NCBI RefSeq assembly: GCF_900129275.1
Contig: NZ_FQUX01000002.1
Coordinates: 65,795-129,794 of the forward strand
Length of the DNA: 64,000 nucleotides
Direction of reading: 5' to 3'
Origin: Arenibacter palladensis
Lineage (GTDB): Bacteria; Bacteroidota; Bacteroidia; Flavobacteriales; Flavobacteriaceae
In this document: positions 56,518 to 64,000 of the stretch, piece by piece
Position numbering within the stretch: the stretch's first letter is position 1
How the letters are laid out: each line of letters opens with the position of its first letter
Made by a program: the position numbers and the translations under genes
Notes under the pieces: generated by a model
What the model saw: the letters and a program-made list of their open reading frames with translations, nothing else
Told to the model about the DNA's origin: nothing
Databases searched by the model: none

Positions 56518-57045
56518 ATGCAGCTTTTAGGAATTGGTTCTAGGATTAATCATAGCGAATACGGTAAAGGGGTAGTTACCAATGTAACTTCTAAACATTA
56601 TTGGGTGACCTTCATGGAAAATGGTTTGGAAACCATAGAATTGGATTCCAATTTTGATGTTATAGAAGCAGTGGAGGACGAAGTGGATACTATAAGTTTT
56701 TCCGAAGTGGAACAATCGCTGATTTCCATTTTAAAACGATGGAGCGATGCCAGCTCCATCACTCCAATTGCGGACAAATGGAAGGGCGGGAGCCTAGTTT
56801 TAAAACCAGGTGATGCCAACTTATCCGATAAGGAAATTCCACTGGATACCTTTTTTCACAAAATTGTTATGGTGAGGGACCGAATTAGGGTAATGGAGCA
56901 AAAAATAAACAGCAGTAACAATTTGGATGATCAGGAAAAAGTTGATCTACAGCAATATATAACCCGAATTTATGGTAGCCTAACTACCTTCAACGTACTC
57001 TTTAAAAATCAGAGCGATAATTTTGTAGGGGAAAAAACCAAGTAA
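56518..57045 (+). CDS. Hypothetical protein with N-terminal SH3/KOW-like motif
   Basis: A 175-residue cytosolic protein. The opening GIGSRINHSEYGKGVVTNVT resembles CarD/KOW-type or UvrD-tail small beta barrels (compare FGRGQVLKIEG at the end of the window's UvrD). The rest is helical (about 55-165). No membrane or signal segments. It is divergent from uvrA and convergent with the TIGR03915 gene. Flavobacteria often carry such a gene; function not known. Confidence 0.72.
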   Translation: MQLLGIGSRINHSEYGKGVVTNVTSKHYWVTFMENGLETIELDSNFDVIEAVEDEVDTISFSEVEQSLISILKRWSDASSITPIADKWKGGSLVLKPGDANLSDKEIPLDTFFHKIVMVRDRIRVMEQKINSSNNLDDQEKVDLQQYITRIYGSLTTFNVLFKNQSDNFVGEKTK

Positions 57046-57151
57046 CCTAAATTAGGATTCAATACCACAAATTGAAGGTACAAGACACATTTGTATAAAG
57101 AAGGAATAGGGGGCTTAATTGAACGCTGTGCCAATCAAACGGGCACATTTA

Positions 57152-57871
57152 TTATACTGCCTCCTTTTCACTTACAATTGCCAACTGGCGTTGTCCGGAA
57201 TATCGCGAATGTGAGTGTATTTTGTTATTTATAAGTTGTTTTATGTTCGTCTGGGAAAGATCTCCGGTGCAATCATAGGTTGACAATTCCAAGGATATAA
57301 TTTCTACAGTGTATAGGTTGTAATATATGGCATACTTCCTCTTTTGATCGTACACCATAAATTCCTGACCATGGAATTTAGACCTGAAGTATTTGGAAAT
57401 AAGCGGTAGCACGTCGAATCCTGGTGAAACATTGGAAAAGTAGACCTGATCTTGCGATATTTTAAAATTTGCAATGGCCTCTATTCTATGTTTTTCCCGT
57501 GCCACCATTCTGGATAGTTGCTGAATTTTTAAAATAATTTCCGACAATCCTTCAACAGGGCTTTCATTGGGATTGGCATACATAGAACGGATGTATTGAT
57601 ATAGCAGTAGTTCAATACCATTAGTTTCGCTTAAAAAGGCAAAGTAAATGGACTTAATGGCCGCATTGCTTTTGTTCTGTATACTGTTCCAAACCCGTCT
57701 TGCCTTATCCATCTGGGTAAAAACAGTTATCGCTTCCGAAAACAGACCTTTTTGAATCTCCTTATTTTTTTGGATGTCCGCCACAGGTATTTTCTCCTCA
57801 AAAATTTTGAAAACCGTAGTTAGAAAACCATTGAAACTGCCGTCGTAAATTAAAACCTTAGGATTTTCCAT
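57152..57871 (-). CDS. TIGR03915-type DNA-metabolism/repair protein
   Basis: A 239-residue protein with the family opening LIYDGSFNGFLTTVFKIFEEK. The conserved region MVAREKHRIEAIANFKISQDQVYFSNVSPGFDVLPLISKYF is typical of the family, which I recall as usually paired with a radical-SAM protein of putative DNA repair function. That radical-SAM partner is not adjacent here. Instead the gene begins 2 bases after the stop of a 59-residue protein carrying a beta-clamp motif, and the pair is divergent from an S24 repressor. Activity unproven. Confidence 0.8.
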   Translation of the reverse strand: MENPKVLIYDGSFNGFLTTVFKIFEEKIPVADIQKNKEIQKGLFSEAITVFTQMDKARRVWNSIQNKSNAAIKSIYFAFLSETNGIELLLYQYIRSMYANPNESPVEGLSEIILKIQQLSRMVAREKHRIEAIANFKISQDQVYFSNVSPGFDVLPLISKYFRSKFHGQEFMVYDQKRKYAIYYNLYTVEIISLELSTYDCTGDLSQTNIKQLINNKIHSHSRYSGQRQLAIVSEKEAV

Positions 57872-57873
57872 AA

Positions 57874-58053
57874 TTATTCAAATAAACTGAGTTGTACACT
57901 TAATTCCTTTTTTAAACGTCTTCTTTCCGTTTTTACTAAATGACCCTTGGATAAACCACTCTCTTTTTTGGAGCTAATGGAAACAAAGTGATTATCATCC
58001 ATCCCGGAAAAGGCTAGACTACTTAATTTTTGATGCAAATCGTCCAAAGTCAT
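57874..58053 (-). CDS. 59-residue protein ending in a beta-clamp-binding motif
   Basis: This ORF (ATG 58051-58053, TAA 57874-57876) encodes MTLDDLHQKLSSLAFSGMDD... and ends KKELSVQLSLFE. QLSLF fits the bacterial beta sliding-clamp binding consensus QL(S/D)LF. A basic stretch KTERRRLKKE precedes it. The stop is 2 bases before the TIGR03915 ATG, so the two are cotranscribed. It lies immediately behind a divergent LexA/UmuD-type repressor promoter. It resembles no family I know; a clamp-tethered repair factor is inferred. Confidence 0.65.
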   Translation of the reverse strand: MTLDDLHQKLSSLAFSGMDDNHFVSISSKKESGLSKGHLVKTERRRLKKELSVQLSLFE

Positions 58054-58070
58054 GTTTTTGTATTTGTAAT

Positions 58071-58186
58071 TATTCCAAATATATGGATTATTTCCTAATT
58101 ATGGAAATAGTCCAATAAATTTTTTGGATATATTCCAAAATACGTATATTTGAGGCTATGGGATATAGTCTCTTACCCAAATAGGG
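58071..58186. promoter_or_regulatory. Operator cluster between divergent S24 repressor and repair genes
   Basis: Within about 115 bases are repeated half-sites near TATTCCAAATA. There are inverted copies TTCCA/TGGA around 58073-58087, ATTTCC/GGAAAT with 7-nt spacer at 58090-58108, and TTTTGGA/TCCAAAA with 5-nt spacer at 58122-58140. CCC/GGG lies at 58176-58186. The perfect symmetry of the second and third sites suggests binding by a dimeric repressor, most likely the S24 protein encoded to the right. Confidence 0.6.
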
Positions 58187-58226
58187 AATATCTCCATGTC
58201 AACTATATGAATTAAAAACCTTTACT

Positions 58227-58994
58227 ATGAACGAGGATATGGAAATTGTGACAAAGCGCTTTACCGATTTACGCCGGGAATTGGGGTATACCCAATCTGA
58301 CTTTGCCAACTTGCTTGGTATTTCAAATACTACTGCCGACATAGAAAGGGGGCGTACCAAATTATCGGGAAAAGTAGTGGCTGAATTGCTCAAGCAATTT
58401 AAAATAAATCCACTTTGGCTATTCGGTGACAGTTCCCAAAAGTATCTAGCGGTTACCAATGTCAGTGTTATTCCCAAGGTGGTTACGGTTAATTCATCCG
58501 AAAACGAGAATATGGTATTGGTAAATGCAAAGGCCGCCGCCGGATACCCCCAAAACATTCAGGACACCAGTTGGTACAAACAGCTGCCTGCCTTTGATAT
58601 TCCTTTGCCAGAATTCAGAAATGCCACCTATAGAGGTTTCCAAATTGAAGGGGACAGTATGTTACCCAATCTAAGGCCAGGGGAATGGGTATTGGCCAGG
58701 GCCGTTGAAGGTCTAAAGGATGTAAGTCCCAATAAGATTTACGTTGTGGTATTACAGGACGCCGTTTTGGTGAAAAAGATTGAAAAATCGCCCAATCCGG
58801 CCGTAATTTCCCTAATATCATTAAATGAAAACTATCCTCCATACAGCGTTAACACAGAAGACATACAAGAGCTTTGGCAAGTTAGCAGTAAAATAACTTT
58901 TGGAGTAGATGCCACTTCCGAGAAGGGATTGCTAAGGCAATTGCAGGAATCTATGGATGAGCTAAAAAATCAATTAAAAAAAGTCAATAACTAA
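58227..58994 (+). CDS. HTH plus S24 peptidase repressor (LexA/UmuD-like)
   Basis: A 255-residue protein. Residues 8-60 form an XRE-type helix-turn-helix (FTDLRRELGYTQSDFANLLGIS). A linker leads to an S24 domain with Ala-Gly cleavage site in KAAAGYPQN (A105-G106), Ser144 in IEGDSMLP and Lys183 in AVLVKKIEK. This is the layout of autocleaving LexA/UmuD/CI-type repressors triggered by RecA. A C-terminal coiled coil (about 230-255) may dimerise. It is divergent from the 59-residue/TIGR03915 pair and has operator-like repeats upstream, so self-regulation and control of that pair are likely. Confidence 0.88.
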   Translation: MNEDMEIVTKRFTDLRRELGYTQSDFANLLGISNTTADIERGRTKLSGKVVAELLKQFKINPLWLFGDSSQKYLAVTNVSVIPKVVTVNSSENENMVLVNAKAAAGYPQNIQDTSWYKQLPAFDIPLPEFRNATYRGFQIEGDSMLPNLRPGEWVLARAVEGLKDVSPNKIYVVVLQDAVLVKKIEKSPNPAVISLISLNENYPPYSVNTEDIQELWQVSSKITFGVDATSEKGLLRQLQESMDELKNQLKKVNN

Positions 58995-59087
58995 TACCAC
59001 CTTATTGTTAGGCTTAGAGGCTTATTACCCGAGTATTTTTTAGGGAAGACTTTTCCTGTAATAAAAAGATTATAGAAACCGATTGTC

Positions 59088-59106
59088 CCTGCCCGCTTCG
59101 GACAGG
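59088..59106. repeat. GC-rich imperfect palindrome, possible REP-like element
   Basis: CCTG-C-CCG loop CTT CGG-A-CAGG forms an 8-bp hairpin with one mismatch. The GC-rich tract stands out from its AT-rich surroundings. Short GC-rich palindromes of this kind can be dispersed extragenic repeats; only one copy is in the window. Confidence 0.35.
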
Positions 59107-59350
59107 ATTAAACTTGACCCATCTTGGAATTTTCACATTAAATAGGATTAATATCTTGTAATTGTAGGTTTTACCTTATAGATAGTTTTACCGATAAAGT
59201 GCATGTTATTACCGACGAACCGCAAGATTATCTTCTATTTCCAGCTTTCACAACAAGATCGTGATGTTACACAACAAAATTCTAGAATTCACACTACAAG
59301 AACATATTTTTGAGCTGATAATGAGTCCCAAATCTTATCATTACATATAT

Positions 59351-59386
59351 AAAAAGGCTGTGCAATTAAATTGTATCGCCTTTTTT
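59351..59386 (+). terminator. Terminator-like hairpin with no obvious upstream gene
   Basis: AAAAAGGC/GCCTTTTTT arms close a stem with an inner CAATT/AATTG pair and end in a T-run. The nearest coding stop (S24) is 356 bases upstream, so it may terminate a non-coding transcript or the long 3' UTR. Confidence 0.5.
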
Positions 59387-59628
59387 ATTTTAGAATCTTA
59401 CTACAGGTACAAAAATGTAGGATAAAATAATGGTTAACTTGCCCACAAATCCCTTAATTTGATTTGTGTTTTTAATTGGTAAGTACCGATGATGGTAATT
59501 AGGGATATACGGGGTACAACAATAACCCAGCTTTGGCGTTTGTAGTATTGGGTGCCAATATGCCAAAAGGCTTTAAAATTATTAAAAAAACCAAGAAGTA
59601 ATTAGAATATTTAGACAACAATTGAACA

Positions 59629-61590
59629 ATGGTGAAGTCTTTTAATAAAATGTTTGTTTCATTAATGATTTGTTCATTGTGTTTCTGGTATTCGCCTGCC
59701 CAGGACCCTTCCACCAAACCCGATTATTTTCAAGAGTTCCAGAATAAGAAAGGAGCACAGGAAAGATTTGATTATTTCTTTGGTGTTCCCAATCGCTATC
59801 TAGAAGATTCGGCCTATGACTGGCAAGCGGCCGTAAACGTTTATCACAACAATGCCCAAAAAGTAAAGGATTCAATAAGTATCACCAAATATGAGCTTAT
59901 GCAGTCCCAACTTTATTATGATATAGGCGACTTTAGCAAAAGTGTGGCCATTGCAAACCAATTGTACAAGAAAATTGAAAGCTTGGATTTGCAATCCAAA
60001 AAAATCCTTTTAGATCTTATAGACAACAACTATGCAAAATTGGGGCTATACGATAGGCAATTTGAAATTAGGAATGAGAAAAAGAACTTAGGCCTTACAG
60101 ATAAGGTTATTTTCTATGATATCTACTCCAACCTTGGACTTCATAGAAAGGCAATGGACGACTATATCAAGGACAAGCTGAAAACCATAAGGGAAGACGA
60201 TTATTATGGCCAGGCGGAATATCAGAGCAACGTTGGCAACTACCTTCTTTTGGATATGTCCATACCAACAGCCCTAACCTATTACAAGAAGGCAAAGGGA
60301 TTTATTGATGTATATCTCAATGATATTAGCAGGGAAAAAACAGAACAAGAAATTAGCAAAGGTAATTTATTGAAAGCCATTATAGAAGGGAACATTGGTA
60401 AATGCCATGCCCTGCTTAAGGAATATGATATTGCCATTCCTTATTTGGAGAATTCCATTAACCTGATCAATGAATACAACAAGGGTAAATTCTCGTCGGA
60501 AAAGGTAGAAAACACCTTGGAGTTGGCAGATTGCTATTTGCAGAAAGAAGACTATGAAAAGGCCCAGGAGTATCTCTTGGATGGACAAAATCCTGTGAAA
60601 ATTGAAAATATCCTAAGAAGAAATAGATTATTAGCGGCCTACTTTGACCGTATTGGCGATTATAAAAATTCAGTCGATTATTTAAAACGAAACGTACGCA
60701 TAAGGGATTCATTGAATAGGAATGAATCCTCCATGAAAAAACAACAGTTGGCGGCCGTGGCCGGGCAAGAGATAGAGTACTCCAAGAAAATGATGGAGCA
60801 GCAGAAAAAGGACCTAGAGCAATCCCGAAGCGATTTACAGGCCAAAGAGGAAAGAATAAACATTGTTTTTATTTCTTTGATCTTTACTCTTTTGGGATTT
60901 GCAGGCTTAGTTTTTGCCTATTTGAAAAGTATTAAGAACCAGCGGCTCATTGCGGATCAGAAGCGCATAATAGAGGCTTCATTGGTAGAAAAGGATTCCC
61001 TTTTAAAAGAAATTCACCACAGGGTTAAAAATAACTTGCAAATGGTTTCCAGCCTGCTTAGCTTACAGACCAAAAATACCCGTAGTAAGGCAGCTATAGA
61101 GGCGTTGGAAGAGGGCAAGAGTAGGGTAAAGGCCATGGCCCTTATCCATCAAAAATTATATCAGAACGATGATCTCTCCGTGATAGAAATGCAGGGATAT
61201 ATAGAAAGTCTTATTAATAGTGTACAATCGGTCTACAAAAAAGGCGGCCATAATATAAATATTACCATTGATGCCGAAGGCGTTGAGTTGGATATTGATA
61301 GGGCAATTCCCTTTGGCCTTATTTTAAATGAATTGGTATCCAATTCATTTAAATATGCCTTCCCGGATGATGACGAAAATGGAAAGATTTATATCCATTT
61401 AAGGAAAAATGGGGGACAAGGCTATTTTGAGTACACGGACAATGGGGTAGGACTGCCAGAGGATACGGATGACAGGGCCAATTCCTCCATGGGAATCAGG
61501 TTAATGAATCGTTTGGTAAATCAGCTTCAATCTACCTTAAATATCGATAAAACATCCGAAGGAGTTCGTTTTTGGTTCAATTTTAAATAA
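59629..61590 (+). CDS. TPR-containing HisKA_2-type sensor histidine kinase (orphan)
   Basis: A 653-residue kinase: signal segment (about 5-22), periplasmic TPR-like repeats (about 70-380) and a coiled coil. A membrane helix (about 412-432) precedes the kinase core, which has the HisKA_2 motif LKEIHHRVKNNLQMVSSLLSLQ (His near 463) and an HATPase domain (LNELVSNSFKYAF; DNGVGLP). HisKA_2 kinases are distinct from the HisKA class of the kinase at 15698-17782. No response regulator is adjacent. The UPF0173 hydrolase follows after 24 bases. Confidence 0.92.
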   Translation: MVKSFNKMFVSLMICSLCFWYSPAQDPSTKPDYFQEFQNKKGAQERFDYFFGVPNRYLEDSAYDWQAAVNVYHNNAQKVKDSISITKYELMQSQLYYDIGDFSKSVAIANQLYKKIESLDLQSKKILLDLIDNNYAKLGLYDRQFEIRNEKKNLGLTDKVIFYDIYSNLGLHRKAMDDYIKDKLKTIREDDYYGQAEYQSNVGNYLLLDMSIPTALTYYKKAKGFIDVYLNDISREKTEQEISKGNLLKAIIEGNIGKCHALLKEYDIAIPYLENSINLINEYNKGKFSSEKVENTLELADCYLQKEDYEKAQEYLLDGQNPVKIENILRRNRLLAAYFDRIGDYKNSVDYLKRNVRIRDSLNRNESSMKKQQLAAVAGQEIEYSKKMMEQQKKDLEQSRSDLQAKEERINIVFISLIFTLLGFAGLVFAYLKSIKNQRLIADQKRIIEASLVEKDSLLKEIHHRVKNNLQMVSSLLSLQTKNTRSKAAIEALEEGKSRVKAMALIHQKLYQNDDLSVIEMQGYIESLINSVQSVYKKGGHNINITIDAEGVELDIDRAIPFGLILNELVSNSFKYAFPDDDENGKIYIHLRKNGGQGYFEYTDNGVGLPEDTDDRANSSMGIRLMNRLVNQLQSTLNIDKTSEGVRFWFNFK

Positions 61591-61614
61591 ATTTGAATAA
61601 AAACAGTTCAACTT

Positions 61615-62295
61615 ATGCAAATTACATTTCTAGGCCATGCCACTTTACTCATTGAAACAGCTGGCAAAAGGTTATTGGTAGATCCTTTTATTTCAGGAAA
61701 TGAGAAAGTAGATGGTAAAATCGATATTAAAGATTTAAAACCCGATTACATCCTGGTAACCCACGCCCATCAAGACCATACCTTGGATGTTGAAGAAATT
61801 GGAAAAATGAGCAATGCCACTGTGGTTAGCAATTTTGAGATTGCCACTTATTTTGAAAACAAAGGCCTAAAGGCTCATCCTATGAATCACGGTGGGAACT
61901 GGAAGTTTGACTTTGGTACCCTGAAATATGTAAATGCCATTCATACCTCTTCCTTTGCTGATGGAACCTATGGTGGACAGCCAGGGGGATTTATTCTTTC
62001 TTCTGAAGGAAAGCACATTTATATTGCCGGCGACACAGCCTTGACAATGGATATGAAACTAATTCCCATGTCCTATCAATTGGATCTTGCTGTATTGCCC
62101 ATTGGCGATAATTTTACGATGGGGGTCGATGACGCCCTTCTAGCATCGGATTTTGTGGAATGCCCTAAGATATTGGGTTGTCATTATGATACTTTTGGGT
62201 ATATTGTTATTGATCATGACCAGGCCATTCAAAAATTTTCAAAAAAGGGTAAAGAGCTAATTCTACTGGAAATAGGAGGATCTTTAACGGTTTAA
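61615..62295 (+). CDS. UPF0173 metal-dependent hydrolase (metallo-beta-lactamase fold)
   Basis: A 226-residue protein with the signature THAHQDHTLDVEEIG (HxHxDH zinc motif, residues about 50-64), GHATLLIET near the start, AGDTALTMDM and a late CHYDTF motif, all typical of UPF0173. Zinc-dependent hydrolase with unknown substrate. Its stop abuts that of the convergent SDR gene. Confidence 0.9.
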   Translation: MQITFLGHATLLIETAGKRLLVDPFISGNEKVDGKIDIKDLKPDYILVTHAHQDHTLDVEEIGKMSNATVVSNFEIATYFENKGLKAHPMNHGGNWKFDFGTLKYVNAIHTSSFADGTYGGQPGGFILSSEGKHIYIAGDTALTMDMKLIPMSYQLDLAVLPIGDNFTMGVDDALLASDFVECPKILGCHYDTFGYIVIDHDQAIQKFSKKGKELILLEIGGSLTV

Positions 62296-63099
62296 TTATC
62301 TCACATTACTTCGCAGTACTAGCCTGTGGAGCAGTTTAGGGAAAAATCTTTTCAAATAGATTCCGACTACCTCTTTTCGGCCAATGTAAACTTCGAATTT
62401 TTCTTTTTCTATGGCCTTGACCATTTTTTTGGCAAAGACTTGTGGAGATAATCCGTTTTTAGTGGCCACATCATTGTCAACTTGGGGACTGCCATCTGCG
62501 GTTAGGGCATTAATGGCCACATTGGTATTTACAAAGCCTGGACATACCATGGTAACCTTAATATTGTCAGTTTCATGTTCCATGCGCAAAACGTCAAAAA
62601 AACCATGTAGCGCATGCTTGGCCCCACAATATCCAGAGCGATAGGGAGAGCCAAATTTTCCCATTAGGCTGGTTACGGTAACAAAATGTCCTTTTTGTTG
62701 AGTTACAAAATAGGGAAGGATTGCTTTGGAAAGGGCAATGGTACCCATATAATTAACGTCCATTAATTTCTGATAAACCTGCAAATTGGTTTCCATAATT
62801 AAGGAACGTTGACTAATACCAGCATTATTTATCAATAAGTCGATAGACCCATAAAATGACATAGCTTCCGTTACTTTTTCAGACATGGTATCCTTATCCA
62901 TCAAATCCAATGGCAGAAGGGAGATAAGATCGCTTTTTGGGCAACGGGTCTTAACTGATTGTATATCCTTTAATTTTCTGGAAGAAATAATGAGTTTATA
63001 GCCTATGCGGTTAAGTTCATAGGTCAGGGCTTCCCCTATGCCTGAGGAAGCTCCAGTTATCCATACCACCTTATCGACTTTTGTTTTCATTTTATTCAT
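62296..63099 (-). CDS. Short-chain dehydrogenase/reductase
   Basis: A 267-residue classical SDR with cofactor motif TGASSGIGEAL (residues about 15-25), NNAGIS, the active-site SLMGKFGSPYRSGYCGAKHAL (YxxxK Tyr/Lys) and PGFVNT. An NAD(P)-dependent oxidoreductase; substrate unknown. Two adjacent ATG codons (63099 and 63090) are possible starts; the first is given. It is divergent from menC, 39 bases apart. Confidence 0.92.
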   Translation of the reverse strand: MNKMKTKVDKVVWITGASSGIGEALTYELNRIGYKLIISSRKLKDIQSVKTRCPKSDLISLLPLDLMDKDTMSEKVTEAMSFYGSIDLLINNAGISQRSLIMETNLQVYQKLMDVNYMGTIALSKAILPYFVTQQKGHFVTVTSLMGKFGSPYRSGYCGAKHALHGFFDVLRMEHETDNIKVTMVCPGFVNTNVAINALTADGSPQVDNDVATKNGLSPQVFAKKMVKAIEKEKFEVYIGRKEVVGIYLKRFFPKLLHRLVLRSNVR

Positions 63100-63138
63100 A
63101 TTTAGAAAAAAAGATAGTTAAATTTGATTTTATATTTC

Positions 63139-64000
63139 ATGAAAGCAACCTACAAAAAATACATTTTAGAATTTAAACGTCCCAGTGGTACTTCCAGGGG
63201 AATAATGACCCATAAAGAAACCTTCTTTATTATTTTAGAACGGGACAAAAGATTTGGAATCGGGGAATGCGGTATTTTAAGGGGGTTGAGTGTTGATGAT
63301 GTTCCGGGCTATGAGGACAAGCTGAAATGGACCGGTGACAATATTCATTTGGGAAAAGACCAACTGTTGAAAGCCTTGATGCAATATCCAAGCATTCAAT
63401 TCGGGGTGGAACAAGCCTTTTTATCCCTTAATTCCGAGGATCCCTTTTTACTTTATCCTTCAGAATTTACGCTAAACAATAGCCCCATAGCCATCAACGG
63501 ATTGATTTGGATGGGGGATGAACGTTTTATGCACCAACAGATCCAAAAAAAACTTGAAGAAGGTTTCAAGTGCATTAAATTAAAAATTGGAGCCATCGAT
63601 TTCGAGAAGGAAATAGCGCTTTTAAAATCCATTAGAAATACATACAGTGAAAAAGAGATTGAAATAAGGGTCGATGCCAACGGTGCATTCATTCCTTCAG
63701 AAGCCATGGCTAAACTGGAACGACTTTCCCTTTATGGACTACACTCCATAGAACAACCCATCAAGGCTGGCAACACTAATGAAATGACGGAATTATGCCT
63801 AAATACTCCCATCCCCATAGCCTTGGACGAGGAATTAATAGGAATTACTGATGTAACGGAAAAGGAGAAACTTCTACAAATTATAAGGCCGCAGTATATA
63901 ATCCTAAAACCAAGTTTGGTTGGAGGGTTTAAAGGAAGTATGGAATGGATTAAAATTGCCGAGAAATTAAATATAAAATGGTGGGTTACCAGTGCATTGG
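63139..64000 (+). CDS. menC: o-Succinylbenzoate synthase (N-terminal part, cut by window edge)
   Basis: The visible 287 residues belong to the enolase superfamily. KCIKLKIG (KxK-type base, about 153-160), VDANGAF, IEQP and ALDEEL are the metal-binding and catalytic motifs of MenC/muconate-lactonising enzymes. MenC makes o-succinylbenzoate for menaquinone, the respiratory quinone of Flavobacteriaceae. Dipeptide epimerase is an alternative, but GIGECGILRGLSVDD fits MenC. The 3' end lies outside the window. Confidence 0.85.
   Translation, partial: MKATYKKYILEFKRPSGTSRGIMTHKETFFIILERDKRFGIGECGILRGLSVDDVPGYEDKLKWTGDNIHLGKDQLLKALMQYPSIQFGVEQAFLSLNSEDPFLLYPSEFTLNNSPIAINGLIWMGDERFMHQQIQKKLEEGFKCIKLKIGAIDFEKEIALLKSIRNTYSEKEIEIRVDANGAFIPSEAMAKLERLSLYGLHSIEQPIKAGNTNEMTELCLNTPIPIALDEELIGITDVTEKEKLLQIIRPQYIILKPSLVGGFKGSMEWIKIAEKLNIKWWVTSAL

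Larger units (their letters stand above)
58995..59628. other. 634-base non-coding region after the S24 gene
   Basis: No convincing gene is seen. It contains a GC-rich imperfect palindrome at 59088-59106 and a hairpin with T-run at 59351-59386. At about 59503-59601 an ORF-like tail reads GYTGYNNPALAFVVLGANMP before KGFKIIKKTKK and a stop, but with a TAG just upstream. It may be the remains of a gene, or an sRNA region. Confidence 0.45.

Noticed and set aside
62677..62686. Another GGTAACAAAA match, inside the SDR gene
   Set aside because: It is in coding sequence, in the opposite orientation to the SDR gene, and has no ATATA 14 bases downstream, so it is a chance match to the promoter motif.
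1..64000. Prophage, insertion sequences, CRISPR arrays or a defence island
   Set aside because: No integrase, transposase, phage structural gene, direct-repeat array or restriction/toxin pair was seen; the CHAT protein is exported and sits with a sigma factor, not with defence genes.

Overview
The window is a stretch of chromosome from a marine-type member of the Flavobacteriaceae (Bacteroidota). The low GC, absence of Shine-Dalgarno leaders, TAnnTTTG-type promoter boxes, fused CcsBA, fused alpha/beta E1 dehydrogenase, BshB1, KdsC-Maf-DUF2520 cluster and many Bacteroidota-style lipoproteins all fit. I see no prophage, insertion sequence, CRISPR array or rRNA operon. One tRNA-His is present. 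The window cuts a LacI-type regulator at its left end and menC at its right end.

Left part (0-18 kb). A secreted PIG-L deacetylase, a 33-residue membrane microprotein and a Na+/solute symporter form a tight minus-strand operon beside a LacI-type regulator. Next come a small MscS-like channel, a lipoprotein, Maf, a KdsC-like phosphatase and a DUF2520 dehydrogenase. On the plus strand are CcsBA, a MATE exporter, a PLP trans-sulfuration enzyme and BshB1, followed by a convergent TPR histidine kinase.

Middle (18-35 kb). After tRNA-His and recG lies the most distinctive locus, 21.1-30.3 kb. It holds an ECF-like sigma factor and a TPR-bearing membrane anti-sigma candidate on the plus strand. Divergent from them are three lipoprotein genes (two of them paralogues), a PKD-domain outer-membrane barrel protein and an exported TPR-CHAT (caspase-like) protein with a C-terminal membrane anchor. 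Each lipoprotein gene is preceded, at an almost identical distance, by the same unusual promoter-like motif (GGGTAACAAAA, 14 nt, ATATA). This suggests a dedicated sigma regulon encoded in one place. An M1 aminopeptidase and two tandem patatins in an ATGA-overlapping operon follow.

Right part (35-64 kb) is mostly housekeeping: FMN-dependent glutamate synthase-like protein, M20 amidohydrolase, UvrD/PcrA helicase, TsaC/YciO protein, two OmpA-like proteins (one apparently degenerate), glycosyltransferase, HolA with a divergent PD-(D/E)XK protein, DoxX, branched-chain 2-oxoacid dehydrogenase E1, a catalytically degenerate M1-peptidase/beta-barrel protein with a LOG protein, UvrA, and an SOS-like module. 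That module is a LexA/UmuD-type S24 repressor with an operator-rich divergent promoter, a 59-residue protein ending in a beta-clamp-binding motif, and a TIGR03915-type DNA-metabolism protein. A TPR/HisKA_2 kinase, an UPF0173 hydrolase, an SDR and menC close the window.

All calls rest on reading the sequence; no database search was run. Starts were moved from the longest ORF where signal peptides or ATG codons argued for it.
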